Shown one piece after another: positions 17,022 to 25,813 of a stretch of DNA of 64,000 nucleotides. Every line of letters begins with the position of its first letter. The first letter of the stretch is position 1. The translations under genes and the position numbers were made by a program. This DNA comes from CAWCVR01 sp963799105. Lineage in GTDB: Bacteria; Acidobacteriota; Terriglobia; Bryobacterales; Bryobacteraceae. The notes under the pieces are model-generated. The model was given only the letters and a program-made list of their open reading frames with translations, searched no databases and was not told where the DNA came from. The DNA lies in contig CAWCVR010000002.1 in the NCBI GenBank assembly GCA_963799105.1, forward strand, positions 972,066 to 1,036,065, read 5' to 3'.

Positions 17022-17903
17022 TCAGTTGTGGGGCGGACCCCCAGGTCCGCGCGGGACGCCCCCGTCCCGCTCTTCGGTCGTAGAATCAGGTGCGTGCTCT
17101 TGGCCAGAAGCCGGCCAGGGGGCCGGCTGCGGACCAGGGGGTCCGCCCCACGGGACGTTGTCGATCAGCCGCACGCCTTCGAGGTATGCCGCCACGAACC
17201 GCCGGCCCCAGTGTTCTTCCACATACTCGACGGTCAGGCCATCCGCCTCGATCGTCGCAATGGCCTCGGCGGGGCTCGCGGCGGTGGTCAGAGCGCGGCA
17301 CAGGCAAGCCGCCTTTTCGACGCCCGCGGCGGAAAGCAGCCGGTTGCGCGAGCTCTCCGCCAGCCCCGACGGCGCGCGCACGGTGGCGCAGGCGACGATT
17401 TCCGTGGGAATGAAGAAGTCCGCCACCATGCGGCTGACGGTCTGCATCTGCTGGTAATCCTTCTCGCCGAAATAGGCGCGGCGCGGGCGCACCAGGTTAA
17501 GGAGCTTCAGCACGACGGTCATGACGCCCTGCAGAAACCCCGGCCGGCGCGCGCCTTCCATCAACTCCGTGATCTCGCTGGCCTCGATGCGGAACGCGTA
17601 GCCGAGCGGATAGAGATCCGCGGCGGCGGGTACCAAAACGTCGTCCACGCCGAGCGTTTCGAGCATCGCCAGGTCGCTATCGAGTGGCTGAGGATAGCGG
17701 TCCAGATCGCGCGCGTCGTTGAACTGCGTGGGGTTCACGAAGATGCTGACCACGGCGATCTCGTTTTCCCGGCGGCAGCGTTCCACCAGCGAGGCGTGCC
17801 CGCGGTGCAGCGCCCCCATAGTGGGCACGAAGCCCACGCTCCGGCCCTCGATCTCGCCGCGCCGCTCGCGCCACGCCTCCACGGTATTCCAAACCCGCAT
17901 CAT
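17022..17903 (-). CDS. panC: Pantothenate synthetase, with element-derived C-terminal tail
   Basis: Condenses pantoate and beta-alanine using ATP. 293 residues. Key motifs: VGFVPTMGALHRGHASLVERC (HIGH-type HRGH), SIFVNPTQFN, DLDRYPQPLDSDLAML, FFGEKD equivalent AYFGEKDYQQMQTVSRMV, and VRAPSGLAESSRNRLLS (the R-x-x-x-GLA-x-SSRN signature, here RAPSGLAESSRN). The family normally ends shortly after RLIDNVP; here 41 Gly/Pro-rich residues follow (GGPPGPQPAPWPASG...). They come from the palindromic element at 17028-17151. The start overlaps the panB stop by ATGA, so translation is coupled. Confidence 0.93.
   Translation of the reverse strand: MMRVWNTVEAWRERRGEIEGRSVGFVPTMGALHRGHASLVERCRRENEIAVVSIFVNPTQFNDARDLDRYPQPLDSDLAMLETLGVDDVLVPAAADLYPLGYAFRIEASEITELMEGARRPGFLQGVMTVVLKLLNLVRPRRAYFGEKDYQQMQTVSRMVADFFIPTEIVACATVRAPSGLAESSRNRLLSAAGVEKAACLCRALTTAASPAEAIATIEADGLTVEYVEEHWGRRFVAAYLEGVRLIDNVPWGGPPGPQPAPWPASGQEHAPDSTTEERDGGVPRGPGGPPHN
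17028..17151. repeat. Palindromic element with 15-bp inverted ends, inside the panC 3' end
   Basis: GTGGGGCGGACCCCC (17028-17042) and its exact inverse (17137-17151) bound a 124-bp GC-rich segment with internal stem-loops. It encodes the last 40 or so residues of PanC, which have no counterpart in the family. The GTGGGGC terminus is shared with the element at 19494-19608. Confidence 0.7.
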
Positions 17904-18724
17904 TCGTAAGCCTCCGCTACCGCCGGGAACGCGCCGGCCCGCACGGCTTCGACGTAGCTCCCCACCGCGTCCGCAACCACGCCCGCGCCATCGGCGAACG
18001 CGCGCACGAACCGCGGCTTGAAATCGGTATTCATGCCGAGCAGATCCTGCAGCACCAGAATCTGCCCGTCGCACGCCGCGCCGGCGCCAATGCCGATGGT
18101 GGGAATGCGCAGCGCTTCGGTCACCTGTCCGGCCAGCGCGGCGGGGATGCACTCCAGCACCACCGCGAACGCGCCCAACTCCTGCAGCGCGCCGGCCTGC
18201 CGCAGGATCGCCTGGGCCGCTTCCTCGCTGCGCCCCTGCACACGGAAACCGCCGTAGGCGTGCACCGATTGCGGCTGCATCCCGAGGTGCCCCATCACCG
18301 GAATGCCGCTCTGGGTCAGGCGCCGCACCACGTCTTCGTGCCCGTCCACGCCTTCCAGTTTGACGGCGTGAGCGCCCGCGGCGACGATCTCGCGCGCCGC
18401 CTCCAGCGCCTCGCCGATGCCCTTGCGGAAGGAGAGAAACGGCATGTCGGCCACCACCAGTTTCGCGCCCGCGCCGCGCGCCACCGCCTCGGTGTGGAGG
18501 CGCATCATGGCGACCGTGGCCGAGAGTGTGGACGCGTGCCCGTGCACCACCATGGCGGCGCTATCGCCCACCAGGATGCCGTCGATGGCGGTGGCCGAGA
18601 GCAGGCGGGCGAAGGTGTAGTCGTAGCACGTGACCATGGAGAGCTTGCGTCCCTGGGTCTTGGCCTGGAGGAAATCCGCCGCGGAGGGGCGGCATTGCGA
18701 GGTGCGGTTCTGGTTGTTCGGCAT
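17900..18724 (-). CDS. panB: 3-methyl-2-oxobutanoate hydroxymethyltransferase
   Basis: Makes ketopantoate from ketoisovalerate and methylene-THF, first step of pantothenate synthesis. About 274 residues. Motifs: KLSMVTCYDYTFARLL, GILVGDSAAMVVHGH (Mg-binding Asp), VVADMPFLSF, HAVKLEGVDGH (catalytic Glu region), GIPVMGHLGMQPQSVHAYGGF and IPTIGIGAGAACDGQILVLQDLLGM. I use the ATG of MPNNQNRTSQ; a TTG 9 codons upstream is the alternative. First gene of panB-panC-coaX, coupled to panC by ATGA. Confidence 0.95.
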   Translation of the reverse strand: MPNNQNRTSQCRPSAADFLQAKTQGRKLSMVTCYDYTFARLLSATAIDGILVGDSAAMVVHGHASTLSATVAMMRLHTEAVARGAGAKLVVADMPFLSFRKGIGEALEAAREIVAAGAHAVKLEGVDGHEDVVRRLTQSGIPVMGHLGMQPQSVHAYGGFRVQGRSEEAAQAILRQAGALQELGAFAVVLECIPAALAGQVTEALRIPTIGIGAGAACDGQILVLQDLLGMNTDFKPRFVRAFADGAGVVADAVGSYVEAVRAGAFPAVAEAYE

Positions 18725-19252
18725 CGCCTTGGTACCTGTCGTAACGATCAAGTCCCGGACTTACATGCGGCCCCGGGGGCACGCGGATCGGTAGTCGCCG
18801 CTTGTGTCGGCGCTAAGGGAATTGTAGCAAGCGGCGCTCCGGACGGCCAAAACCGCCACGCGTAGCGGTTTTGATTCTTGTAAGTGTTGATTCCATGGAA
18901 CTTACGTAACTCAAAACCGCCACGCGCGTGGCGGTTTTGCCAATGTTCGAGAGGAATCGCATTCCCGGCGGCGGCCGCATCGTCCCAGCGGAGTCGGCCA
19001 GCTTGACGGAAGCACTGATTTTGGCCCTGTCCCGCTCACCGGCGTGGACAGGATTGCGAGCCTTGACGACGTTCACGTTATCGCCCCCTTTCACTGAACC
19101 ACTCGGAAGCCTGATGCCGTCACCAACAGGGCTCTCCTCTTGAGGGAACTCAAACCACCAGTTCGCCGTCTTGGCCCCGCCGGCTCGACCTCCAGGCGCT
19201 GCCCCAGCGAACTGCGCCCGTTTCGGTCCGCACACGTATCGACGCCCGGCGG
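18725..19252. other. Non-coding stretch between panB and hicB
   Basis: About 530 bases with no gene I can support. It holds a three-part palindrome block at 18848-18939 near panB. A minus-strand frame of 140 codons spans 18813-19235 but has no ribosome-binding site or recognisable domain and runs through the palindromes, so I leave it out. A short run before hicB supplies its -10 box. Confidence 0.5.
18848..18939. repeat. Palindrome block: two AAAACCGCC hairpins around a third dyad
   Basis: Left hairpin CAAAACCGC...GCGGTTTTG (18848-18873); right 28-bp perfect palindrome with arms CAAAACCGCCACGC and its inverse (18912-18939). Between them GTAAGT...ACTTAC forms a smaller dyad. The two outer hairpins share one sequence, like a paired REP unit. 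Confidence 0.75.
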
Positions 19253-19258
19253 TAAAGT
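19253..19258 (+). promoter_or_regulatory. -10-like TAAAGT before hicB, leaderless
   Basis: TAAAGT ends 6 bases before the hicB ATG at 19265. No Shine-Dalgarno sequence fits between them. Confidence 0.45.
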
Positions 19259-19264
19259 GGCCGT

Positions 19265-19486
19265 ATGGCAGGCAAGGTCAGCGTCGTAATCGAGCGGGAC
19301 GACCACGGGTGCTACGCCTGGTGTCCGGAGTTGAAGGGATGCCAGTCGCAGGGAAGAACTGTCGAGGAGACGCTTGCCAATATCCGTGAGGCCATCGACC
19401 TCTTCCTGGAGACGCTGACCGATGAAGAGCGCTCGGCTGCGCTCAGCCGCGAGATCCTGACCACCGCGGTCGAGGTTCATGCCTAA
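19265..19486 (+). CDS. hicB: HicB-family antitoxin
   Basis: 73 residues with the HicB fold: KVSVVIERDDHGCYAWCPEL, KGCQSQGRTVEETLANIREAIDLFLETL. These are the partial RNase-H-like strand pattern and the conserved GC-x-S-x-G-x-T-x-x-E-A motif. HicB normally neutralises HicA, an mRNA-cleaving double-stranded-RNA-binding-fold toxin. In hicB-hicA operons of this type, hicA begins inside the end of hicB with MPKL; that ATG is present (19479) but the toxin is interrupted after a few codons by a palindromic element. Thus hicB is probably a toxin-less relic. No C-terminal DNA-binding domain is present. Confidence 0.88.
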   Translation: MAGKVSVVIERDDHGCYAWCPELKGCQSQGRTVEETLANIREAIDLFLETLTDEERSAALSREILTTAVEVHA

Positions 19487-19574
19487 GCTGCGGTTTGTGG
19501 GGCAGGTTTTAACCTGCGGCGGGTTGTCAACCCGCCTCCCGCGACCGTCTGCCAATGCCGCCCAGGCGGACTGA
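19479..19574 (+). pseudogene. hicA: hicA remnant, interrupted by a palindromic element
   Basis: ATGCCTAAGCTGCGG overlaps the end of hicB and encodes MPKLR, the standard HicA N-terminus. From 19494 the sequence is that of a palindromic element, and the frame ends after 31 meaningless codons. No HicA body (GREV-type loop, catalytic His) follows, since trpS begins after the element. Confidence 0.65.
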
Positions 19575-19608
19575 CAGCCCGCCGCAGACCGCCAGTCTGC
19601 CCCACAAA
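19494..19608. repeat. 115-bp palindromic element with 12-bp inverted ends (MITE/REP-like)
   Basis: TTTGTGGGGCAG (19494-19505) and its exact inverse (19597-19608). Inside are stem-loops CAGGTTTTAACCTG and GCGGGTTGTCAACCCGC, then a diverged half with GGCGGACTG and CCGCAGACC. No transposase. The sequence family recurs at 17028 and 45134. Confidence 0.75.
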
Positions 19609-19613
19609 GGCCC

Positions 19614-20598
19614 CTACGTGTACAGCCCCATGCGCTCCTTGACCGTGCGCACGGTCGCATCGGCGATTGGCGCCACCCGCTCTGCGCCCTCCTTCAACAC
19701 GCCGGCCAGGTAGCCCGGCTCGCTCACGATGCGCCGGTACCGCTCCTGGAACGGCTCCAGATGCGCCACCGCCATCTCGGCCACCTGCTTCTTCAGGTCG
19801 CCGTAGCGCATCCCGGTGAAGCGCGCCTTGATGGCGTCGTCCGTGTCGCCCGAAAACGCCTGGTAGATGGAGAGCAGGTTCAGCACGCCGGGCCCCGCGG
19901 TTGCCAACATCCACGGCCGGGTTCGAATCGGTGGTGGCCCGCATGATGGTCTTGCGGATCTTGTCCGGCGGATCCAGCAGCGCCACGGCATGGTTGGCGC
20001 CGGCCACGGACTTGCTCATCTTCTGCGTGGGGTCGTCCAGGCCCATGATGCGCGCGCCCACCGTGGGTAGGCTGGTATCGGGCACCACGAAGGTCTCGCC
20101 GTACAGTGAGTTGAAGCGCTGCGCCACGTCGCGGGTCAACTCCAGGTGCTGCGCCTGGTCCTCGCCCACGGGAACGATGCCGGCCTGGTAGAGCAGGATG
20201 TCGGCCGCCATCAGCACGGGGTATTGCAGCAGGCCGTCGCTCACGGATTCCTGTTTGGCCGCCTTGGCTTTGTACTGCGTCATGCGCTCCAGCCAGCCTA
20301 GGGGCGTGACGCAGGTCAGCATCCAGGCCAGCTCGGCGTGGGCCGGCACGGCGGACTGCACCATGATGGAGCAGATTTTGGGGTCGATTCCGGCCGCCAG
20401 GTAGAGCGCGGCGGTCTCGGAGATCTTGGCGCGCAACTCGGCCGGGTTCTGGTAAATGGTGACCGCGTGCAGATCGACGATACAAAAGATACACTCGTAG
20501 TCAGCCTGGATGCGCACCCAGTTCTTGAGGGCCCCCAGATAATTTCCGATGTGAAGGTTTCCGGTAGGCTGCATGCCGGAGAAGACTCGTGTTCTCAT
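19614..20598 (-). CDS. trpS: Tryptophanyl-tRNA synthetase (frameshifted in this sequence)
   Basis: Charges tRNA-Trp. Class I synthetase: MRTRVFSGMQPTGNLHIGNYLGA holds the HIGH-type HIGN; the KMSKS loop appears as QKMSKSVAGA. LGWLERMTQYKAKA and LLYQAGIVPVGEDQAQHLELTRD are typical. The first frame ends at ATTDSNPAVDV; one base must be skipped at about 19898-19912 to continue with ATAGPGVLNLLSIYQAFSG and reach VRTVKERMGLYT. The length of 985 bases is one too many for 327 residues, as expected for one inserted base. The gene should be essential if single-copy, so a consensus error is likely. Divergent from the RNA methyltransferase gene. Confidence 0.92.
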
Positions 20599-20643
20599 GG
20601 TAGGTAAGCGGGAGTACATCTTATCGTAAGCAATTTCGAAGTC

Positions 20644-21819
20644 ATGGTGGAAAAGCTGGTCTACGGCGGCGACGGACTCGCCCGGCTGGACGGCCGCGTG
20701 GTGTTCGCTCCGTTCGTGCTCCCGGGCGAACGCGTTCGCGCGGCGCCGGACCGCCAGAAGCCCGGCCTGGTGCAGGCGCGCATGCTGGAAGTGCTGGAGC
20801 CCTCGGCCGAGCGCGTGGCCCCGCTGTGCCCGGTTTTCGGGCGCTGCGGCGGGTGCCACTATCAGCACGCGCCGCACGAATTCCAGTTGGCGGCCAAGCG
20901 GACCATCCTGGTGGAGGAGTTGCGGCGCCTGGGCAAGATCTCGCCGCCGGGCGAAATCGCAGTGGTTTCGGGCGAACCGTGGGCCTATCGCAACCGCGTG
21001 CAGCTTCACATCGAGAACGGGCAGATCGGCTATTGGGAGCCGCGCTCGCACAAGCTCTGCCCCACCTCGACCTGCCCCATCGCCTCGCCCAAGACCGAGC
21101 AGGCCATCGGCGCCCTGGCCGCCATGCTGCACGACCCGCGCTGGCCGCGATTCGTGCAATCGCTCGAAGTCTTCACCGACGAAAACCAGGTGCAGTTGAA
21201 CGTCTACGACACCGATCGGCCGGTGGCGCGCCGCTTCTTCGACTGGTGCGGCGAGAACATCCCGGGAATGGTGCAGGGCGCGCTGGATTACCGCGCGGAG
21301 TTCCGCGTGAGCAGCAACTCCTTCTTCCAGGTGAACCGGTTCCTGATCGACCGGCTGGCGGAGACCGCGCTCGAGGGCGCCGAGGGGGATTCGGCGCTGG
21401 ATCTGTATGCCGGGGTGGGGCTGTTCACGCTGCCCCTGGCGCGGCGGTTCCGGCAGGTGACGGCCGTGGAATCGGGCGGCGGCGCATCGCGCGACCTGCG
21501 GTTCAACCTGGACCGCGCCGGCGTGGCGCAGGTGCGCACCGAGGCCTTGACGGTGGAGGCGTTCCTGGAAAAGCTGAAGCGCGCGCCGGATTTCGTGCTG
21601 CTGGACCCGCCGCGCGCCGGCCTGGGCAAGCCGGTGGTGGAGCGGCTGAAGGAACTGCGGCCGCGCCTGCTGACCATCGTGGCCTGCGATCCGGCCACCC
21701 TGGCGCGCGATCTGGCGTCGCTGGTAGCGGGCGGCTACAAGATGCGGAAGATCACGCTGGTTGACCTGTTCCCGCAGACCTACCATTTGGAGACGGTGGT
21801 GAGCCTGTCGCTGGGCTGA
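20644..21819 (+). CDS. TrmA/RlmD-family uracil-C5 RNA methyltransferase
   Basis: SAM-dependent m5U methyltransferase of 23S rRNA or tRNA. 391 residues. N-terminal TRAM-like domain (VEKLVYGGDGLARLDGRVVF then PGERVRA); an iron-sulfur cysteine set C62, C68, C71 and a later LCPTSTCP pair; the SAM site LDLYAGVGLFTLPLARRF; the catalytic Cys in IVACDPATLARDLASL, preceded by LLDPPRAGLG. It ends YHLETVVSLS, as in the family. RlmD/RlmCD-type enzymes carry the Fe-S set, TrmA does not, so an rRNA target is more likely. Converges on the TonB gene 11 bases away. Confidence 0.93.
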   Translation: MVEKLVYGGDGLARLDGRVVFAPFVLPGERVRAAPDRQKPGLVQARMLEVLEPSAERVAPLCPVFGRCGGCHYQHAPHEFQLAAKRTILVEELRRLGKISPPGEIAVVSGEPWAYRNRVQLHIENGQIGYWEPRSHKLCPTSTCPIASPKTEQAIGALAAMLHDPRWPRFVQSLEVFTDENQVQLNVYDTDRPVARRFFDWCGENIPGMVQGALDYRAEFRVSSNSFFQVNRFLIDRLAETALEGAEGDSALDLYAGVGLFTLPLARRFRQVTAVESGGGASRDLRFNLDRAGVAQVRTEALTVEAFLEKLKRAPDFVLLDPPRAGLGKPVVERLKELRPRLLTIVACDPATLARDLASLVAGGYKMRKITLVDLFPQTYHLETVVSLSLG

Positions 21820-21830
21820 GCGGGCGCCGC

Positions 21831-24100
21831 TCACCGCTCCAGCACCAAGCCCACGCTGGGCAGGATGGGGAACATCTTGTCGAGCGTTATGTACGCCTGG
21901 TGTGTGCTGGTGGTGTAGCCGTTGAAACTGTCGAACAGGTAGTTGGTCCGGTTCGTCAGGTTGACCACTTCCCCGTACAGCGACGCCCGCCAGCGCTTCA
22001 GCGTCCAGGCCTTGTTGACGCGGAAGTCCGCCCGCTGGTACGACGGCAGCCGCAACTGGTCGCGAACGGTGGTGAGGTAGTAGAGCGAGCCCACCTTCGT
22101 CAGGTATCCCGGTATGGGAAAGTTACTGCCGTAACTCCAGCGCAGGCTCAGGTTCACCGTGGGGCGCAGGCGGTAGCCGCCGTATACGTTGACGGTGTGC
22201 CGCTGGTCGAAGTCCGAGGGGAACCGGTTTCCCGTCACGCCGTCGCGCATCCCCGTCCGGCCGAACGCGTACGAGATCCAGCCGGTGAACCGGTTGGCAC
22301 TGCTGCGTTGCAGGAAGAACTCCGCGCCGCGCGCATATCCGCGCAGCGAAGCCGCATATAGAGGATTGGACGGCGGAGCGAAGACCGTGAGTTTGGGGAG
22401 CAGCAAACGCGGATCGATGGTCGGTTGGAAAACCATGTCGCGATCGGCCCGGTCATAGAACTCCGCGCGCAGCCGGGTGCGCGCGCCCAGGCGCTGCTCC
22501 ACCCCCGCCACCGCGTGGATGGATCGCTCCGGCGGCATCCCGCGGCTGCCCAGGGGCGACGTCAGCACCGAGATCTCCGGGTATTGAACGTACTCTCCCC
22601 AACCCAGGTCGAAGTGGGTTCCCGACGCCACGCGCAGCGAGAGCGACGCCGCCGGCGTGGTGGTGGCGATCCGGTCGAGCGAGTTCCGGTCCCACCGCTC
22701 GCCGGCATTCAGCCGCAGGCGCCCGCTCCACGCCAGCCAGGACTGCTGCACGTATCCGCCGGTGCGCGTGGCGTTGCCGTCGAAATGGTCCTTCACCAGC
22801 GGCGCCGGCCGGTTGGTCTGGTATTGGTTGGTGTACCCCTCGTCGCGGAGTTGCCGCACGCTCCAGCCGGCTTCGAGCGGCGCGCGCCGATTCCACATCC
22901 AGGAGACGTCGGTATTCCAGACCCACTCGCCGTAGTAGCCGCCGCTCACCGGCAGGTCCGTGGGGTTGGAATCGGTGAACTTCTCGCGCATCCACGCCGC
23001 GTGGCTCTTGACCAGCAGTTTGTCGCTCGGCGAGTACCGCCAGCCGGCGTTGCCCAGGGTGTAGTGGTAGCCGGCTTCCATCAGCGAGTTGATGCCCAGG
23101 GTGCTCTTCGAACTGGACCGGTCCAGGTCCGAATAGCTCTCCAGGACGAACAGGGTGACGCTGTTGCGCGGACTCAGATCGTACGCCAGCCGCGCCTGCA
23201 CGTCCTCCATGCCGAAGACCAGGGAGTTGTCCGGAAAGGTGCGCTCCAAAACGTACTGCAGGTAGCTCTTGCGCGCGGAGACCAGCCACGAGCCTTTCTT
23301 CTTCTTCCCGAACGGCCCTTCGGCCAGGAATCCGGCGTTGGACATGCTGGCTTCCACCCGGAAGGTGTTAGTCCGAGCGGTTGCCGTCGCGGGTGGTTAC
23401 GTCCAGCACGCCCGCGCTGCGGTCTCCGTAGCGCGCCGGGAAACGCGCTTTCGTACAGCTCCATTTCCTCGACGATGTCCGCGTTGAAGGCGGTGCCCGA
23501 TCCGCTGACCGTGGTCCCTTCCAGCATGTGAAACGGCGAGTGCAGCAGCACGCCGTCGATATACAGCCCGACGCGGCTGTAATCGGCGCCGCGCAGCGAG
23601 AACCGCGCGTCGAAATCGTTGTTCGAGCTGACGCCCGGCAGCCCCTGGACGGCGCGCAGCGGATCGTCGGCCAGCACGCTGCCCAGGTTCTTGGCGTCGG
23701 TGCCGGCCAGCACCAGCGTGGAAGGGGCATCCTGCCGGGTGGTCTCAAAGGGATCGGCGCGCGCCACCACGGTCTCGGTCTGGTGGAACGTGCCGGGGCT
23801 GAGGACCACCTCGAAATCCTTGGTCTCGCCGGCGTCCAGGTGAAAGGCCTTCTTCACCAGGCGATAGCCCACGGTGGAGACGTTCACCGTGTAGTCGCCG
23901 GGCGCAACACCGGTGATGTGGAACCGGCCCGCCGGATCGGTGGTGGCGCGGTAGGGCGCGCCGGCCAGTTCGACGACTACGTTGGCCAGCGCCTCGCCGC
24001 CGCGGGCGTCTACCACCGTGCCTTGAATCTCAGCCGCGGTCTGCGGGCGGGCCGGCAGCGCGGCGAAGGCCAGGATCGGAAGCAGGAACCGGAGTCTCAC
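21831..24100 (-). CDS. TonB-dependent receptor with carboxypeptidase-like N-domain (two frameshifts)
   Basis: Outer-membrane transporter powered by TonB. The GTG start gives a signal peptide (VRLRFLLPILAFAALPARPQ), a CarboxypepD_reg-like domain (GTVVDARGGEALANVVVEL, FHITGVAPGDYTV) and a plug (TLVLAGTDAKNLGSVL, LPGVSSNNDFDARFSLRG, VGLYIDGVLLHSPF). The barrel then runs to the terminal aromatic-rich strands (GLVLER). The frame breaks twice by one extra base: near 23432-23442 (between ELYESAFP and ARYGDRSAG) and 23369-23376 (between DGNRS and TNTFRVEAS). Repaired, it is a full receptor of about 755 residues. Substrate is unknown; no adjacent partner genes. The shared frameshift pattern suggests sequence errors, but a real pseudogene is possible. 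Confidence 0.85.
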
Positions 24101-24594
24101 GGGGACTGAAACATGGTACCGCGCGGCACATCCTAAGACAGAGGCGCTTTGGGGTGGGGAACAGGGCCGGTTGCGGCGCGGACGCAGGGGGTTCCATCGG
24201 GTTCGTTTTTGTATGCGTAACAGGCTTAGTTTCTTAGCGTTGAGGGTGAAAAATGGGTTCGTTCGGTATTTTTGTATAGCGACGATGCCGAGGGGTCTGG
24301 CTTGCGCCGGCTGGTGGTGGGAGATGATGGCGGGCATGGGTCCTTCCGTACCAGCAATAGCATGGGGGTGGGCTGGAGTCTGAAATCCGGCGGGGGATGG
24401 ATAAGAAAGGAAAGGGATTAGAGGTCTCGGGTTGTTGTGAAGGCAGATCCGGGATCGGCCAGTTTGGGCGCTCTCAATCCAGGCCGGCGTGGCGTTCGCC
24501 CACCCCTTCCGGTTTTCGGCTGCGCCGGTGAAGAGCGGAGGCGCCAGCGCAGACTCAGCAGTCACGGTATCCTGAAAGAAAGAAGGAGCAGCCC
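24101..24594. other. Non-coding stretch between the TonB gene and vapBC
   Basis: Nothing I can support as a gene in nearly 500 bases. Two imperfect direct copies of a TGGGTTCGTT...TTTTTGTAT pattern (about 24197-24220 and 24252-24280) lie in an AT-richer patch, and the flanks look like eroded sequence. GAAAGAAGGAG just before 24595 is a ribosome-binding site for the antitoxin. Confidence 0.45.
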
Positions 24595-24813
24595 GTGAGT
24601 ATCGAAGTTTCGCACGAAACCGAAGCCCGCCTTACCGACGAAGCGCGGAGGCAGGGCGTTTCCGTGGACGCGCTGCTGGAACGGCTCCTGCGTGAACGCG
24701 GAGGCGCCCCCCAGGCCGCTGGCGGAAGCGGCCCAGCGGGTAAGTTGCCGGTTTTGCATCTCGGGGCGATGGGCCCTCTCCATCGGCGGGATATCTACGA
24801 TGACATCCGTTGA
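24595..24813 (+). CDS. Putative VapB-type antitoxin (72 aa)
   Basis: GTG start 5-8 bases after AAGGAG. The N-terminal half (MSIEVSHETEARLTDEARRQGVSVDALLERLLRE, read here in two parts) is a strand followed by two helices, the ribbon-helix-helix plan used by antitoxins to bind DNA. The C-terminus (LGAMGPLHRRDIYDDIR) resembles toxin-wrapping tails of VapB proteins. It overlaps the PIN-domain gene by 14 bases, as expected of a vapBC pair. Confidence 0.75.
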   Translation: MSIEVSHETEARLTDEARRQGVSVDALLERLLRERGGAPQAAGGSGPAGKLPVLHLGAMGPLHRRDIYDDIR

Positions 24814-25273
24814 GCCGGGGGTGCTCGACGCTAACGTTCTGGCGTACGCCGCAAATGCGGACGCCCTGCAGCATGAGGCCTCCAGCGCCTTGCTGGAAGC
24901 AGCCGGCGACCCGGCGATCGCGCTCTACGTCACGTCGCAGATACTGTGTGAGTTCTATTCGATCGTCACCAACCCCCGGCGGGTTGCTGCGGCCTGTTCT
25001 TCAAGAGAAGCGTTGAACATCGTTTCGGCCATGCTGGCGCTCCCCGGACTACATGTCCTGCCAACCCCGTCGGACGCGGTTGCGGGCTGGATGCGACTGC
25101 TGGAGCGCCGCCCGGTCACGGGTGCAAACGTGTTCGATTTGCAGATCGTGGCGACCATGCAAGCCAACGGAATCCAGCGAATCTACACCTTCAATACGGC
25201 GGACTTTGCGGTTTTCCCGGAACTGTCGGTTCTGACTCCGGCCCCCAAGGGTGGTCCGGTATCGCGGCAGTGA
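24800..25273 (+). CDS. VapC-type PIN-domain ribonuclease toxin
   Basis: 157 residues. PIN-domain acidic residues: D9 in VLDANVLAYA, Glu in QILCEFYSIVTN, and Asp in ANVFDLQIVATMQ and FNTADFAVFP. Together these make the Mg-dependent active site; family members cleave tRNA or rRNA. The ATG at 24800 lies inside the antitoxin gene, so translation is coupled. It looks intact, unlike the PIN gene at 62.6 kb. Confidence 0.85.
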   Translation: MTSVEPGVLDANVLAYAANADALQHEASSALLEAAGDPAIALYVTSQILCEFYSIVTNPRRVAAACSSREALNIVSAMLALPGLHVLPTPSDAVAGWMRLLERRPVTGANVFDLQIVATMQANGIQRIYTFNTADFAVFPELSVLTPAPKGGPVSRQ

Positions 25274-25318
25274 AGTTAGGAAGCCGCCGCAGAGATCGCG
25301 CTCCCTCCGACCGGGCCG

Positions 25319-25609
25319 TCATGCAACCGCCGCAAGCCCCCGCTTGGCCACCAGCGCGAGCAGCTTGAGGGACGCCCCGTGCGGGTGCTTTTCCCCTCGC
25401 TCCCATTGGCTGACAAGGCCGGTTGTCACGTTCAAGTACCGGGCGAAAACCGCCTGGCTGGCTCCTTCCCGCAGGCGGAGCGCGCGGATCTCCCTCGGCT
25501 TCAGCGCTTCGACCGGCGTCAGACAAAGCTCGTCGAATTCCCGCATGGTGCGCTTGTCCATCACGCCGCCGGCGTGAAGACCCTCGGCGGTCTCATGGAC
25601 CGAAGCCAT
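25319..25609 (-). CDS. XRE/HigA-like helix-turn-helix regulator, solitary
   Basis: About 96 residues from the ATG of MASVHETAEG. The HTH is LKPREIRALRLREGASQAVFARYLNVTTGLVSQWERGEKHPHGAS, read in parts, with the recognition helix at VTTGLVSQWE. In this protein type (HigA2/NadS-like) a RelE/HigB toxin gene normally lies immediately upstream. Here that place is taken by a 63-bp inverted-repeat element, and no toxin is visible. TACAGT 9 bases before the ATG suggests a near-leaderless start; an in-frame ATG 9 codons upstream is the alternative. Confidence 0.75.
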   Translation of the reverse strand: MASVHETAEGLHAGGVMDKRTMREFDELCLTPVEALKPREIRALRLREGASQAVFARYLNVTTGLVSQWERGEKHPHGASLKLLALVAKRGLAAVA

Positions 25610-25664
25610 TAGCGGACTACTGTATTGTCTGCCCATCGCACTCAATCTTGCCCAACACAATACT

Positions 25665-25727
25665 GGCCGCTGATGAACGCTGATGAACGCAGATAAGAAT
25701 TGTCTTGATCCGCGTTCATCGGCGGCC
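25665..25727. repeat. 63-bp inverted-repeat element (GATGAACGC type)
   Basis: GGCCGCTGATGAACGC (25665-25680) and the near-inverse GCGTTCATCGGCGGCC (25712-25727), one mismatch in 16. A second TGATGAACGC copy directly follows the first arm, and a run of eight T follows at about 25733-25740. It occupies the upstream side of the solitary HTH gene. Confidence 0.7.
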
Positions 25728-25813
25728 CATAGTTTTTTTTCGAATCTTCTGAGTGCTCTATTGCTCCGCGCGGGCGCCCATCCTGGTAGTGTCTGAAATG
25801 TGCGTTGATGGGG

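Noticed and set aside
18813..19235. 140-codon minus-strand frame between panB and hicB
   Set aside because: Runs through two perfect palindromes, has no ribosome-binding site and no recognisable domain.
19483..21834. A single 783-codon frame over trpS and the RNA methyltransferase
   Set aside because: Its first part is antisense to the methyltransferase gene; only the part from 20598 down is TrpS.
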